DNA of 64,000 nucleotides from Pseudomonas thivervalensis (GTDB lineage Bacteria > Pseudomonadota > Gammaproteobacteria > Pseudomonadales > Pseudomonadaceae): assembly GCF_001269655.1 (NCBI RefSeq), contig NZ_LHVE01000001.1:558001-622000 (forward strand), given 5' to 3'. The stretch's first letter is position 1; every line of letters starts with the position of its first letter. A program made the position numbers and the translations under genes. Below the pieces are notes generated by a model. That model made no database searches. It saw only the letters and a list, made by a program, of their open reading frames with translations, and was not told the DNA's origin. This document shows, one piece after another, positions 19,570-29,063 of this stretch.

Positions 19570-19672
19570 GGGGACAGAAGTAAAAAGGCCACGTGCGGTG
19601 TAGGGTCGCAGGGCTGGTGTTAACAGTAGCAACAGATCTTCAAGTGAGTGCTTTTGTGGTGAGGGATTTTGA

Positions 19673-19873
19673 TCAGTTGGTACTCGATTGTTCTATATCT
19701 TCATTGGGAGTGGCTTGCATCATCCCTTTTGCCTGTGCGACGTCGTTAAGGGCTGCGCGAATCAGTATCCCATCACCGGCATCCTCTTCGAAACAGGCAA
19801 CCAGATAAGTGACCATTTCCTCATATGTATTGAGATAGGTTGCAGCGTCGAAACGCGTGAGTTTTTCGACCAT
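19673..19873 (-). pseudogene. Truncated addiction-module antidote (HI1420/HigA type), N-terminal half only
   Basis: A 66-codon frame starting MVEKLTRFDAATYLNTYEEM and continuing LIRAALNDVAQAKGMMQ, which matches the first ~50 residues of the chromosomal addiction-module antidote family (about 95-100 residues). The helix-turn-helix half that should follow GMxQ is missing. Instead the frame ends after an unrelated tail (ATPNEDIEQSSTN). No HTH remnant is seen in the 80 bases that follow. No RelE-like toxin gene is adjacent. It may still be translated. Confidence 0.65.
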
Positions 19874-19926
19874 GACTGACTCTCCATTGGTAATGTCATC
19901 CACCTTCTGACGGTGCATGAGATCCT

Positions 19927-20058
19927 TGTGGCGAGGGAGCTTGCTCCCGCTGGGGCGCGAAGCGGCCCTAAACCGGACATTGCGGTGTTTCAGGAAAATA
20001 GCGTTCACCTTCTTTGGGGCTGCTGCGCAGCCCAGCGGGAGCAAGCTCCCTCGCCACA
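19927..20058. repeat. REPIN (type A) between two half-antitoxin genes
   Basis: Arms tgtggcgagggagcttgctc and gagcaagctccctcgccaca, 132 bases in all. The right arm ends 5 bases from the stop codon of the 52-codon gene at 20063. Confidence 0.9.
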
Positions 20059-20062
20059 GGGC

Positions 20063-20221
20063 TCAGATGGCATTGAAGAGATTGCGAAGGATCATTCTCG
20101 CCATCTCCTGCTCTCCGTTCAAAAGCAGAGTGACGGCTTCATCCAGCAGGATTTTGGCGAATTCAGGATCACACCTGACGCGTTCGATGATCGTGTGCTT
20201 ATAGCTTCGTGTGAGAGGCAT
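20063..20221 (-). pseudogene. Truncated HTH antitoxin-like gene (52 residues)
   Basis: Minus-strand frame of 52 codons plus TGA, too short for most gene finders. It begins MPLTRSYKHTIIERVRCDPE, continues FAKILLDEAVTLLLNGEQEM, and ends ARMILRNLFNAI. This matches the N-terminal half of the ~105-residue HigA-like regulators whose pattern is M-x-L-T-R...V-x-R-D-P-x-F-A-x-x-L-L-D-E-A...L-F-L-N-G-E...A-R-x-x-L-R-D-L-V-N-A. The frame stops where the helix-turn-helix domain should begin, 5 bases before a REPIN. It is a different family member from the gene at 19673. Confidence 0.65.
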
Positions 20222-20259
20222 AGCATTACCTTTGAAAATCTAATGGCGTGAGCATTCAT

Positions 20260-20393
20260 TGTGGCGAGGGGATTTATCCCCGCTGGGCTGCGTAGCAGCC
20301 CCAAGAGCAGTGAATGCAGTCCGCCAGACAAAACTGTGAGCTTATGTTTTGGGACTGCTTCGCAGCCCAGCGGGGATAAATCCCCTCGCCACA
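20260..20393. repeat. REPIN (type A variant)
   Basis: Arms tgtggcgaggggatttatcc and ggataaatcccctcgccaca. The inner sequence gatttatcccc differs from the common gagcttgctccc, so it is a subfamily. It lies between the 52-codon remnant and the DUF6124 gene. Confidence 0.9.
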
Positions 20394-20441
20394 GGGGTGG
20401 GTTTGACCAATCGATTTTGATCAAACCCAACGTCCTGTCGC

Positions 20442-20801
20442 TTATCTAGGGTCGACCACATCCAATGCCCGATTCGCCAACAACTGGCTCAACTCAATCA
20501 TCTGCTGGACCCCTTGCGCGATATGTCGTCGCGAGCCCTCCAGATCGAATGCGAGGTCACTGACCATGGCATTGGCCGAGGCCAGGGTTTCGCTGAGGTT
20601 GGCGAGCAGGCATTCGGCGTCGATGTTAGGTGCGATGACGAAAAGGGTATCTAGCCTGTCGGATGGTTCTTTGTCGGCTGACGGATTGAGGTAATAGTCC
20701 AAGGCGCGGGTGGCCGCGTCGTCGAGTTTTTTGGCATTGGCCGACTGGCAACGGGATGTGTGGTCGTCCGGGGTTGGAGGATTCGGTGTGTTCTTGAACA
20801 T
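20442..20801 (-). CDS. DUF6124 family protein (Pseudomonas-specific)
   Basis: A 119-residue cytoplasmic helical protein. It starts MFKNTPNPPTPDD, then has KKLDDAATRALDYYLNPSAD and CLLANLSETLASANAMVSDL followed by AFDLEGSRRHIAQGVQQMIE and LLANRALDVVDP, the usual DUF6124 pattern. ATG at 20801 has GGAG at good spacing. An earlier ATG would place that ribosome site inside the gene. Function unknown. The leader region upstream is strongly structured (see 20802-21160). Confidence 0.85.
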   Translation of the reverse strand: MFKNTPNPPTPDDHTSRCQSANAKKLDDAATRALDYYLNPSADKEPSDRLDTLFVIAPNIDAECLLANLSETLASANAMVSDLAFDLEGSRRHIAQGVQQMIELSQLLANRALDVVDPR

Positions 20802-21160
20802 TGCTGGAAACTCCATGTTATGGAGCCGCAACCGTTTCGCGACTAAACGAAGGGCGGCGGCTGTGCGCAGGTTAGTCGACCGGGGAGTCCAGCATTACCG
20901 GCGCGCCCGAAGGCGCCCTGCGCACAACCACCATCAAGTGCAGGGATGAAATACCTGACTGACGAAGCTTGTGAACCCGCTGAAAACCTCGGGCGACTAA
21001 ACCCGATCATTGAAGGGCAGTGATGGGAATCAAGTTACCGACGGCCTCCAAGGCACACAAGCCGGCGGATTCTGGCGTAGTTGTAGGCAGCGGCGCAAGG
21101 TGACGTAGCCTGCTGACGTAGTTCTGACGGGACAGGCTTGTAGGACGGTGCAGGTTTCTG
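20802..21160. other. Gene-free region with repeated CGACTAA boxes and a nested hairpin
   Basis: No convincing gene was found. The motif gcgactaaac occurs at 20839-20848, its complement gttagtcg at 20871-20878, and gcgactaaac again at 20993-21002. Between them a 10-base inverted repeat (tgtgcgcagg 20862-20871, cctgcgcaca 20917-20926) encloses an inner stem ggcgc/gcgcc (20900-20904 and 20913-20917). Read on the minus strand this is the leader of the DUF6124 gene. It may be a promoter/operator region or a structured RNA. Confidence 0.45.
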
Positions 21161-21898
21161 TCAGACCAACTGCCGCAGTCCCCGCAACACCTCATCCACC
21201 GTCTCAAACTCCCGATCCACCCCCGCCAACACCGGCCGTTTCAACACCAACACCGGCACCCCTCGCTCCCGCGCCACCTCCAGCTTCGGTTCAGTAGCCG
21301 TGCTGCCGCTGTTCTTGCTGACCAGCACATCGATCTGCCGCCGTTCGAACAGCTCGCGTTCGCCCTCGATGTGAAACGGTCCACGGGCCCCAATCACTTC
21401 GCAGCGCTCATTGCCGGGGTAAACGTCCAGGGCACGCAGGGTCCAGAATTGCTCTGGCGGGATTTCATGCAGATGTTGCAGCGGCTCACGACCGAGGGTG
21501 AACAGGGGGCGGTGGAAGGGTTGCAGGGCCTGGATCAGTTCGGCCCAGTCGGCCACTTCCCGCCAGTCATCGCCGGCCTGGGGTTGCCAGGCCGGGCGGC
21601 GCAGGGCCCAGCAGGGGATGGCGCAGGCGCGGGCCGCGTGGGCGGCGTTGTGGCTGATCTGGGCGGCGTAGGGGTGGGTGGCGTCCAGCAGCAGGCCGAT
21701 GCCCTCGGCGCGGATGAAATGCGCCAACCCTTCGGCGCCGCCATAACCGCCGACGCGCACCTGGCAGGTCAGGTCGGTGGGGACGCGGCCGATGCCGGCC
21801 AGGCTGTAGATGTGCTGGGGCCCAAGGGTGCGGGCGATGGCCAGGGCTTCGGTGACGCCACCGAGCAGCAGGATACGTTTCATGGCAACGTTCTTCAT
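21161..21898 (-). CDS. cobK: Precorrin-6A reductase CobK
   Basis: NADPH-dependent reduction of precorrin-6A to 6B in corrin synthesis, 245 residues. It shows [56 protein letters not shown] and [20 protein letters not shown], all typical of CobK/CbiJ. ATG at 21898 overlaps the cbiD stop by 4 bp and has GGAG at 7 bases. An internal ATG five codons on is also possible. It is last in cobL-cbiD-cobK. Confidence 0.95.
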   Translation of the reverse strand: MKNVAMKRILLLGGVTEALAIARTLGPQHIYSLAGIGRVPTDLTCQVRVGGYGGAEGLAHFIRAEGIGLLLDATHPYAAQISHNAAHAARACAIPCWALRRPAWQPQAGDDWREVADWAELIQALQPFHRPLFTLGREPLQHLHEIPPEQFWTLRALDVYPGNERCEVIGARGPFHIEGERELFERRQIDVLVSKNSGSTATEPKLEVARERGVPVLVLKRPVLAGVDREFETVDEVLRGLRQLV

Positions 21899-22992
21899 GA
21901 CCAAGCTCCGGCGTGGCCGACGATCCCGCCCTGGCGGTCGATGGCGAAGACTTCGACCTGGACCTGAGCCGGCACCACACTGCGGGCGAAGGCCAGGGCG
22001 TGCTCGCACACCGCGTCGCCCAAGGCGATGCCGGCGGCGCTGGCCATCGCCAGGGCTTGTTGGCTGGTATTGGCTCCTCGGATGCCGTTCTGCAGAACCT
22101 CATCGGCACCGATCGCGGCGGCCCATTCGGCCAATTGCGGCAGGTCGATGCTCGAATGGCGACTGTGCAGGTCCATGTGGCCGGCAGCCAGTTTGCTGAT
22201 CTTGCCAAAGCCGCCGCAGAGGCTGAGTTTTTCCACCGGCACCTTGCGCACATGCTTGAGCACAGCACCGACGAAGTCGCCCATTTCGATCAGGGCGATT
22301 TCCGGCAGGTTGTAGACCCGGCGCATGGTGTCTTCGCTGGCATTGCCGGTGCAGGCGGCGATGTGCAGGTAACCGTTGGTCTTCGCCACGTCGATGCCCT
22401 GGTGGATCGAGGCTATGTAAGCCGCGCAGGAGAAGGGCCGGACGATACCGCTGGTGCCGAGGATCGACAGGCCGCCGAGGATGCCCAGGCGCGGGTTCAT
22501 GGTTTTCAGCGCCAGGGCTTCGCCGCCCTCTACATTGACGGTGACTTCGAAACCACCGGCATAACCGCTTTCCTCGGCCAGTCGGCCCAGGTGATCGCCG
22601 ATCATTTTGCGTGGCACCGGGTTGATCGCCGGCTCACCGACGCCCAGCACCAACCCCGGTCGCGTCACCGTACCAACGCCGCGACCGGCGACGAAACGCA
22701 CGCCGGGTTCGGCGATCAAGCGCACCTGGGAAAACAGCAGGGCGCCGTGGGTCACGTCCGGGTCATCGCCGGCGTCCTTGATCGTCCCAGCCTCGGCGCC
22801 CTGGTCGGTCAACCGGCAGAACTCCAGGCGCATCTGCACCTGTTTGCCCTTGGGCAGTACGATTTCCACGGCGTCGGTTTCGGTGCCGCGCAGCAGCAAG
22901 CGGGCCGCCGCCAGGCTGGTGGCGGTGGCGCAACTGCCGGTGGTCAGGCCGCTGCGCAGGGGGGCGGGTTGTTCGGCGGTTTCGTCACGCAT
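21895..22992 (-). CDS. cbiD: Precorrin-5B C1-methyltransferase CbiD
   Basis: C-1 methylation and ring deacylation step of corrin synthesis, 365 residues. The N-terminal [20 protein letters not shown] is the CbiD hallmark. Others are [52 protein letters not shown] and [18 protein letters not shown]. CbiD is the anaerobic-pathway enzyme, but pseudomonads that use the oxygen-dependent CobG route carry it in place of CobF, as here. It overlaps cobL by 8 bp and cobK by 4 bp. Confidence 0.95.
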   Translation of the reverse strand: MRDETAEQPAPLRSGLTTGSCATATSLAAARLLLRGTETDAVEIVLPKGKQVQMRLEFCRLTDQGAEAGTIKDAGDDPDVTHGALLFSQVRLIAEPGVRFVAGRGVGTVTRPGLVLGVGEPAINPVPRKMIGDHLGRLAEESGYAGGFEVTVNVEGGEALALKTMNPRLGILGGLSILGTSGIVRPFSCAAYIASIHQGIDVAKTNGYLHIAACTGNASEDTMRRVYNLPEIALIEMGDFVGAVLKHVRKVPVEKLSLCGGFGKISKLAAGHMDLHSRHSSIDLPQLAEWAAAIGADEVLQNGIRGANTSQQALAMASAAGIALGDAVCEHALAFARSVVPAQVQVEVFAIDRQGGIVGHAGAWS

Positions 22993-24196
22993 CGAGAGGT
23001 TTCGTCAGGTCCAGCAAGGTAATCGGCAAGGCCTGGCGCCAGGTGTCGAATTCGCCCAATGGCTGGGCCTGGGCGATGTGGATGCGGGTCAGCTCCCCAC
23101 CGTGGCGTTCGCGCCAGTGCATGAGGGTCATTTCGCTTTGCAGGGTCACGGCGTTGGCGACGAGCCGGCCGCCGGGCTTGAGTTGGGCCCAGCAGGCGTC
23201 GAGCACGCCTTCGCGGGTGACGCCGCCGCCGATGAACACCGCGTCTGGACGCTCCAGATTGTCCAGCGCTTGCGGGGCGCTGCCGCGAATCAGTTGCAGG
23301 CCCGGTACGCCGAGGGTGTCGCGATTGCGTTCGATCAAGCCTTGGCGGCCTTCGTCGGCCTCGATGGCCAGGGCTCGGCAACTGGGGTGGGCGCGCATCC
23401 ATTCGATGCCGATGGAGCCGCTGCCGGCGCCGACGTCCCAGAGCAGCTCGCCGGGGGTTGGGGCGAGGCGGGCCAGGGTGATGGCGCGCACGTCGCGTTT
23501 GGTCAACTGGCCGTCATGCTCGAACGCGGTATCGGGCAAGCCGGCCAGGCGGGACAGGCGCGGTGTCGACGGTTCGGTCCGGCATTCGAGGGCGATCAGG
23601 TTCAGGTCGGCGACGGTTTCATCGGACCATTGCGCGGCGCAACCGTCGATCCGTCGTTCTGTGCTGCCGCCCAGATGCTCCAGGACGGTCATCGGGCTCG
23701 GGCCGAATCCGCGTTCACGCAACAAGCTCGCTACTGCGGCAGGGCTGTGGCGATCATTGCTCAGCAGCAACAGCCTGACGCCTGTGGATAAATGCCCATT
23801 GAGCGCCGCCAGGGGGCGCGCCACCAGCGACAGCGTGACCACCTCCTGCAACGGCCAGCCCATGCGCGCCGCGGCCAGTGAACAGGAGGAGGGGGCGGGG
23901 ATGACCAGCATTTGATCACTCGGCACCTGCTTCGCCAGGCTGGCGCCCACGCCATAGAACATCGGATCGCCGCTGGCCAGTACACACACCGGTTCGCCCT
24001 GCCGAGCGAGCAGCGGTTCCAGGGAAAACGGGCTGGGCCACAGCTCCCGCTCGCCGCGGATACACAGTGGCAACAGCTCCAACTGGCGAGTGCTGCCCAG
24101 GATCCGCGATGCCCGCAGCAAGGCATGGCGAGCCGTTCGGCCCAGGCCCTTGAAGCCGTCGTCACCGATGCCCACTACGGTCAGCCAGGGGGTCAT
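22985..24196 (-). CDS. cobL: Precorrin-6Y C5,15-methyltransferase (decarboxylating) CobL
   Basis: A 403-residue two-domain fusion. Residues 1-200 are a CbiE-type tetrapyrrole methylase ([30 protein letters not shown]). Residues ~215-403 are a CbiT-type class I methyltransferase ([41 protein letters not shown]). It methylates C5 and C15 and decarboxylates the C12 acetate. It is first of the minus-strand cob cluster, divergent from cobG. Confidence 0.96.
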   Translation of the reverse strand: MTPWLTVVGIGDDGFKGLGRTARHALLRASRILGSTRQLELLPLCIRGERELWPSPFSLEPLLARQGEPVCVLASGDPMFYGVGASLAKQVPSDQMLVIPAPSSCSLAAARMGWPLQEVVTLSLVARPLAALNGHLSTGVRLLLLSNDRHSPAAVASLLRERGFGPSPMTVLEHLGGSTERRIDGCAAQWSDETVADLNLIALECRTEPSTPRLSRLAGLPDTAFEHDGQLTKRDVRAITLARLAPTPGELLWDVGAGSGSIGIEWMRAHPSCRALAIEADEGRQGLIERNRDTLGVPGLQLIRGSAPQALDNLERPDAVFIGGGVTREGVLDACWAQLKPGGRLVANAVTLQSEMTLMHWRERHGGELTRIHIAQAQPLGEFDTWRQALPITLLDLTKPLDA

Positions 24197-24317
24197 CTCT
24201 GTTCCTCGAATAGATGGGGTTGATCGACAGGCGTGTTGCCGCCGCGAACCGGGCCGCCATCATACCGCGCCCCGGCGTATCAGGCGCCTGGCGCAACATC
24301 ATTGTCACCAACAGGCC

Positions 24318-24416
24318 GCTATCGCGAGCAAGCTCGCTCCCACAGGGGATTTTGGGTAAGCGCAGGATTAATGAACACTTCGATCAAAACTGTGGGAGCG
24401 AGCCTGCTCGCGATAG
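24318..24416. repeat. Two outward-oriented REP sequences between cobL and cobG
   Basis: gctatcgcgagcaagctcgc (24318 on) and gctcgcgatag before 24416 form arms of the type B family, but in the everted order (cgcgagcaagctcgctcccaca first). The 340-base divergent intergenic region contains this element and the cobG promoter. No AdoCbl riboswitch-like core was seen. Confidence 0.85.
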
Positions 24417-24492
24417 TGATAGTACAGGCAACATCATTGGATCAGGCCGCCCGTGTTCTGAGCAATCTCACGGCAATCCGACCAGCAAGCTT

Positions 24493-24521
24493 TTCATGAC
24501 CCCTGGCAAAGCAGGCATAAT
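24493..24521 (+). promoter_or_regulatory. Possible sigma-70 promoter of cobGHIJ
   Basis: CATAAT at 24516-24521 could be a -10 box, with a weak -35 (TTCATG, 24493-24498) at 17-base spacing. The start point would fall near 24528, leaving a very short leader before ATG 24537 or about 40 bases before TTG 24567. This is weak evidence only. Confidence 0.3.
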
Positions 24522-24536
24522 GGCGCTCCTTCGCCA

Positions 24537-25880
24537 ATGTGGCGTTTCTCAGTTGCCGGTCTTCCCTTGAACGAACGTCCATCCTCCCACGTCGTACGCC
24601 CCTCCGGTTGTCCGGGGTTGCTGCGTGTCGTCCAGGCGCTGGACGGGGGGATCTGTCGGATCAAGCTCGATGGAGGTTCCATCCTCGCGGATCAGGCCGA
24701 CGCCGTGGCCTCCGTGGCCGAGCGGTTCGCCGGCGGCGTAATCGAGGCGACCAACCGGGCCAATCTGCAGATCCGCGGGATCGGCCCCGGGCACGGCGCG
24801 CTGATCGAGCCATTGCTGGCCGCCGGGCTTGGCCCGCGCAAACCGGCCGGGGATGACGTGCGCAACCTGATGCTCAGCCCCTCGGCCGGGATCGACCGGC
24901 AGATGCTGTTCGATACCCGCCCGTTGGCCGAGCAGATCCTCGCCACCCTGCAAACCCATGAACGCTTCCATGAACTGTCGGCCAAGTTCGCCGTACAACT
25001 GGATGGCGGAGAAGCACTGGCGATGCTCGAACATCACCACGACCTGTGGCTGTCGGCCCTGGTCCGTGACGGCGACCCCTGGCTGGCCTTCGGCTTGGCC
25101 GGCACCCCGCTGGATAAGCCAGCGGGCAGAGTGCCTCTGGCCCAGGGACATGCCTTGGTGGTGGCGGTGCTGGAGCTGTTCCTCGACTTGGCCCGCCCGG
25201 ACCAGAACCGCATGCGCCACGTGTTGGCTGAAACTCCCGCGGATGAATTTCTCGCCCGGTTGGCCCGCCGCGTGCCCCTGCAACCTTGCCCGGATTGGCG
25301 GCGTGATGCGTCCATCGATGGACTGCACATCGGTGTCCATCCTCAGCACGACGACCGTGTCTACGTCGGAGCGATGGCCCCCCTGGGCCGGCTCGATGCA
25401 GTGATGCTACGGGGAGTGGCGCAACTGGCGCGGGAGAAGGGCGATAGCAGCCTTCGTTTCACGCCCTGGCAAAGCCTGTTGCTGCCCAGCATGCGCCGCG
25501 AAGATGCTGACGAAGTGTTGGCGCGGCTCGAGGAACTGGGATTTTTAGGTTCGAGCGACCAGCCCTTGGCACAACTCGTTGCCTGTACCGGCTCCAGTGG
25601 CTGCGCCAAGGCCCTGGCCGACACCAAGGCCGACGCCCGCCGGTTGGCCGATCTGCTGCAAAGCCAAGGCCAGCTAATAAAAATCCATCTTTCCGGCTGC
25701 CCGCGTTCCTGCGCGGCGGCCCATGTCGCGCCTGCCACCTTGCTGGCGGTCGCCCCTGGTCGTTACGACCTGTATTTTCGCGATGCCACGCTGCCGGGTT
25801 TCGGCGCGTTGCAGGCACACAATCTGACTATTGAAGCGCTCGGCCACTGGCTCGACGCTCGCCCCCCGGAGCCCCTTTAA
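24537..25880 (+). CDS. cobG: Precorrin-3B synthase CobG (O2-dependent)
   Basis: Monooxygenase of the sulfite/nitrite-reductase fold that makes precorrin-3B in the aerobic pathway, 447 residues as called. It shows RPSGCPGLLRVVQALDGGIC, ATNRANLQIRGIG, and the 4Fe-4S/sirohaem-type cysteine set CTGSSGCAKALADTKADARR ... LSGCPRSCA. The family usually begins close to the NERPSS segment, so TTG at 24567 is an equally good start; neither candidate has a clear ribosome site. Stop and next start overlap as TAATG with cobH. Confidence 0.95.
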   Translation: MWRFSVAGLPLNERPSSHVVRPSGCPGLLRVVQALDGGICRIKLDGGSILADQADAVASVAERFAGGVIEATNRANLQIRGIGPGHGALIEPLLAAGLGPRKPAGDDVRNLMLSPSAGIDRQMLFDTRPLAEQILATLQTHERFHELSAKFAVQLDGGEALAMLEHHHDLWLSALVRDGDPWLAFGLAGTPLDKPAGRVPLAQGHALVVAVLELFLDLARPDQNRMRHVLAETPADEFLARLARRVPLQPCPDWRRDASIDGLHIGVHPQHDDRVYVGAMAPLGRLDAVMLRGVAQLAREKGDSSLRFTPWQSLLLPSMRREDADEVLARLEELGFLGSSDQPLAQLVACTGSSGCAKALADTKADARRLADLLQSQGQLIKIHLSGCPRSCAAAHVAPATLLAVAPGRYDLYFRDATLPGFGALQAHNLTIEALGHWLDARPPEPL

Positions 25881-26506
25881 TGCTTGATTACATCCGCGAC
25901 GGTCAGGAGATCTATCGCAACTCCTTCGCGATTATCCGCGCCGAAGCCAACCTGGCGCGTATTCCGGCCGACCTGGAGAAACTCGCGGTGCGGGTGATCC
26001 ACGCCTGCGGCATGGTCGAGGCCGTCGATGGCCTGCAGTTTTCCGAGGGCGCGGGCACGGCCGGGCGCCGGGCGCTGGCTGCCGGCGCGCCGATCCTGTG
26101 CGATGCGCGGATGGTCTCCGAGGGCGTGACCCGAGCTCGCCTGCCGGCCAACAACCCGGTGATCTGCACCTTGCGCGACGAGGGCGTGCCGGCGTTGGCC
26201 CTGGAATTGGGCAACACCCGTTCGGCGGCGGCGCTAGAGTTGTGGCGTCCGCACCTGGAAGGCAGTGTCGTGGTCATCGGCAATGCGCCGACCGCGCTGT
26301 TCTATTTGCTTGAAATGCTCGATGTCGGCGCGCCGAAACCGGCCTTGATCCTCGGCTTCCCGGTGGGCTTTGTCGGCGCCGCCGAATCCAAGGCGATGCT
26401 CGCGGCCAACAGCCGTGGCGTGCCATTCGTGATCATGCAAGGCCGCCTGGGCGGCAGTGCCATGGCCGCCGCCGCTGTCAACGCCCTCGCTACGGAGATT
26501 GAATGA
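25880..26506 (+). CDS. cobH: Precorrin-8X methylmutase CobH
   Basis: Moves the C11 methyl to C12, forming hydrogenobyrinate; 208 residues, the family length. The catalytic His lies in [14 protein letters not shown]. Also seen are [20 protein letters not shown] and [16 protein letters not shown]. It shares one base with the cobG stop and overlaps cobI by 4 bp, so cobGHIJ form a coupled operon. Confidence 0.97.
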   Translation: MLDYIRDGQEIYRNSFAIIRAEANLARIPADLEKLAVRVIHACGMVEAVDGLQFSEGAGTAGRRALAAGAPILCDARMVSEGVTRARLPANNPVICTLRDEGVPALALELGNTRSAAALELWRPHLEGSVVVIGNAPTALFYLLEMLDVGAPKPALILGFPVGFVGAAESKAMLAANSRGVPFVIMQGRLGGSAMAAAAVNALATEIE

Positions 26507-27237
26507 TGCAGCAGCCTGGACGTCTGATCGGCCTCGGCGTGGGCCCCGGTGACCCGGAACTGATTACGGTCAAGGCCCTGCGCCTGCTGCGCGAATCGCC
26601 CGTGGTGGCGTACTTCGTCGCCAAGGGCAAGAAGGGCAACGCCTTCGGCATCATCGAGGCCCATCTACAGGATGCGCAGACGTTGCTGCCGCTGGTCTAC
26701 CCGGTTACCACCGAAGTGCTGCCGGCGCCGTTGTCCTACGAAGAGGTGATCGCCGATTTCTACGACACCGCTGCCGAGCAACTGGCCGTGCACTTGGACG
26801 CCGGTCGTGACGTGGCGGTGATCTGCGAGGGCGACCCGTTCTTTTATGGCTCCTACATGTACTTGCACGATCGCTTGGCCGAGCGTTATGTCGCCGAAGT
26901 CATCCCGGGCGTTTGCTCGATGCTCGGCGGGGCCTCGGTGCTCGGTGCGCCGCTGGTCTATCGCAACCAGAGCCTGTCGGTGCTCTCCGGCGTCTTGCCT
27001 CACGATGACCTCAAGCGGCGCCTGGCCGATGCCGATGCGGCGGTGATCATGAAGCTGGGGCGCAATTTTCCCAAGGTTCGCCAAGTGCTCCAGGAACTGG
27101 GCATGGACGGGCGGGCGCTGTATGTCGAGCGCGCGACCATGACCAACCAGAAGATCGTGCCGTTGGATGAGGTCGAGCCGATGTCTTCGCCGTACTTCTC
27201 GCTGATCATCGTGCCGGGCGAACGGTGGCAGGGTTGA
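26503..27237 (+). CDS. cobI: Precorrin-2 C20-methyltransferase CobI
   Basis: SAM-dependent tetrapyrrole methylase, 244 residues. It shows [20 protein letters not shown] (SAM loop), [35 protein letters not shown] and [14 protein letters not shown], the CobI rather than CobJ/CobM signature. It converts precorrin-2 to precorrin-3A. It is coupled to cobH by a 4-bp overlap, and its end runs up to the cobJ fusion gene. Confidence 0.96.
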   Translation: MMQQPGRLIGLGVGPGDPELITVKALRLLRESPVVAYFVAKGKKGNAFGIIEAHLQDAQTLLPLVYPVTTEVLPAPLSYEEVIADFYDTAAEQLAVHLDAGRDVAVICEGDPFFYGSYMYLHDRLAERYVAEVIPGVCSMLGGASVLGAPLVYRNQSLSVLSGVLPHDDLKRRLADADAAVIMKLGRNFPKVRQVLQELGMDGRALYVERATMTNQKIVPLDEVEPMSSPYFSLIIVPGERWQG

Positions 27238-27248
27238 TAGCCGCCAAG

Positions 27249-28934
27249 ATGCCGGCCATTGTCATCCTCGGCCCCGGCAGCCTGGCGACGGCCCGACGGA
27301 TCCAGCAGCGCTACCCCGATGCCCTGATCCACGGCCTGGCCGGACGGGTCGAGGGGGATCGGCAATACCTGGAATTTGGTGCGACGTTGCGTGAACTCTA
27401 CCAACAGGACACGCCGATCATCGCCCTGTGCGCGGCGGGCATTGTCATCCGTACCCTGGCGCCGCTGTTGCTGGAAAAAGGCGCCGAACCGCCGGTGCTG
27501 GCGGTGGCCGAAGATGGCAGCGCCGTGGTGCCGTTGCTGGGCGGCCTGGGCGGTGTGAATGGCATGGCCCGTGACATCGCGGCAACCCTGCAAGTCGCGC
27601 CGGCGATCACCACCAGCGGCGAATTGCGTTTCGGCACCTGTCTGCTCAATCCGCCGAGCGGCTACAGCCTCGGCGACCTGGAGCAGGGCAAGCGCTTCGT
27701 CTCCGACCTGTTGGCCGGTGAACCGGTGCGCATCGAAGGCGCGGCGCCGTGGCTGGATCAGGCGCAGTTGCCGCAAGACCCGCAAGCCCGGCGCACGATC
27801 CATGTCGGCCACGCCGAGCGTGAGGCGAACGCCCATGAACTGCTGATTTATCCGCGCAGCGTCGCGGTGGTCGTGGGCGCCGAGGTAGCGGATTTGCCGG
27901 GCACGGTTCGTGCGGCTTTGCAGCAGGCCAACGTCGCGGTGCAAAGCCTGGCGTGCCTGGTGGCGGCGGATGCGCTGATGGCCTGCACAGCCTTGCGTGA
28001 AGCGGCGTTGGAACTCGGGGTGGCGCTGCGCTTCGTGGCGACGACGGGTGATACCGCCACCTTGGCCCGCCGTTCGGTACCGGACGCGACTCTCTTTTCA
28101 ACAACGGAATACCTGACCGTCGCCGTCGCTGCGCAGCCCTTGGAGGTGGCCCTGATCGGTCGCCCGCGTGGACGCCTTGCGGTGATCGGCCTGGGGCCGG
28201 GCGCTGCCGAACTGATGGTACCGGCGGTGAAAGCCGAACTGGCGCGGGCCACCGATGTGCTTGGTTACGAAACCTATGTGCGCATGGCCGGCCCGTTTCG
28301 CGACGATCAGGTGCTGCACTGCACCGACAACCGCGAAGAAATGCAGCGTGCCCGGCACGCCTTCGAATTGGCTGCACAAGGCCGTTCGGTGATCGTCGTG
28401 TCCTCCGGCGACCCGGGTGTCTTCGCCATGGCGGCGGCGGTGCTCGAAGCGTTGCACGAGTCCAGTGATCCGGCCTGGCACCAGGTGGATCTGGAGATCC
28501 TGCCCGGCGTGTCAGCCTCCCTCGCCACCGCCGCCCAGGCCGGTGCGCCGTTGGGGCATGACTTCTGCGTCATGTCGCTGTCGGACAATCTAAAGCCTTG
28601 GTCGATCATCGAAAAACGCCTGGACCTGGCGGCCGAAGCCGATCTGGCGCTGGCCTTCTACAACCCGATTTCCCGTGCACGGCCGTGGCAATTGGGGCGT
28701 GCGCTGGAGATCGTCGGCCAGCACCGCACCCCACGGACGCCGGTGGTGTTGGGGCGTGACATTGGTCGCCCGGGCCAGACCCTGCGTGTCACCACCCTGG
28801 GGCAACTGACCCCGGAGCAAGTCGACATGCGCACCATGGTGCTGATTGGTTCTTCCACGACCTGCGTATTCCCTCGCGCCGAAGGTGGCGAGTGGGTGTA
28901 CACGCCGCGCTGGTATGGCAGCAAACCGCTCTGA
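27249..28934 (+). CDS. cobJ: CbiG-CobJ fusion: cobalamin protein G plus precorrin-3B C17-methyltransferase
   Basis: A 561-residue fusion. Residues 1-~185 are the CbiG N-terminal domain (IALCAAGIVIRTLAPLL, VVPLLGGLGGVNGMARDIA). Residues ~200-300 are a CobE/CbiG C-terminal domain (VVVGAEVADLPGTVRAAL, FVATTGDTATLARRSVPDA). Residues ~312-561 are CobJ (LAVIGLGPGAAELM, VIVVSSGDPGVFAMAAAVLE, LAFYNPISRARPWQLGRA). The last makes precorrin-4. ATG at 27249 is preferred for homology; GTG at 27225 is also in frame and would overlap cobI by 13 bases. It is last of cobGHIJ. Confidence 0.95.
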   Translation: MPAIVILGPGSLATARRIQQRYPDALIHGLAGRVEGDRQYLEFGATLRELYQQDTPIIALCAAGIVIRTLAPLLLEKGAEPPVLAVAEDGSAVVPLLGGLGGVNGMARDIAATLQVAPAITTSGELRFGTCLLNPPSGYSLGDLEQGKRFVSDLLAGEPVRIEGAAPWLDQAQLPQDPQARRTIHVGHAEREANAHELLIYPRSVAVVVGAEVADLPGTVRAALQQANVAVQSLACLVAADALMACTALREAALELGVALRFVATTGDTATLARRSVPDATLFSTTEYLTVAVAAQPLEVALIGRPRGRLAVIGLGPGAAELMVPAVKAELARATDVLGYETYVRMAGPFRDDQVLHCTDNREEMQRARHAFELAAQGRSVIVVSSGDPGVFAMAAAVLEALHESSDPAWHQVDLEILPGVSASLATAAQAGAPLGHDFCVMSLSDNLKPWSIIEKRLDLAAEADLALAFYNPISRARPWQLGRALEIVGQHRTPRTPVVLGRDIGRPGQTLRVTTLGQLTPEQVDMRTMVLIGSSTTCVFPRAEGGEWVYTPRWYGSKPL

Positions 28935-29032
28935 TGAACCCCGGCGATCTGTTCGGATCGCCGTCGCCTGACCCTCTTTCCGATGGCTGTAGCCATGTTT
29001 CAAAGTCTGTTAAATTAACGTGATGAAGTTGT

Positions 29033-29063
29033 ACTTTTAATTGCTGAAACAGCAAGTAAAAGT
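29033..29063. other. Strong hairpin in the AT-rich 28935-29310 gap
   Basis: Arms acttttaattgctg and cagcaagtaaaagt pair with one mismatch around the loop aaa. The 376-base gap between cobJ and the giant toxin holds no convincing gene and is much AT-richer than its surroundings. The hairpin has no T-run after it on the plus strand, so its use as the cobJ terminator is doubtful. The toxin promoter should lie between here and 29310, but no clear box is seen. Confidence 0.5.

Noticed and set aside
19874..20430. Toxin gene partner for the antitoxin remnants
   Set aside because: All frames in this stretch other than the 52-codon remnant are made of REPIN sequence; no RelE/HigB-like protein is visible.
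21007..21207. 66-codon frame on minus between cobK and DUF6124
   Set aside because: Basic low-complexity protein, no ribosome site, overlaps cobK coding sequence.
24197..24536. Cobalamin riboswitch before cobG/cobL
   Set aside because: I looked for the conserved B12-box type core and saw none; the region is explained by REP sequences and a possible promoter.
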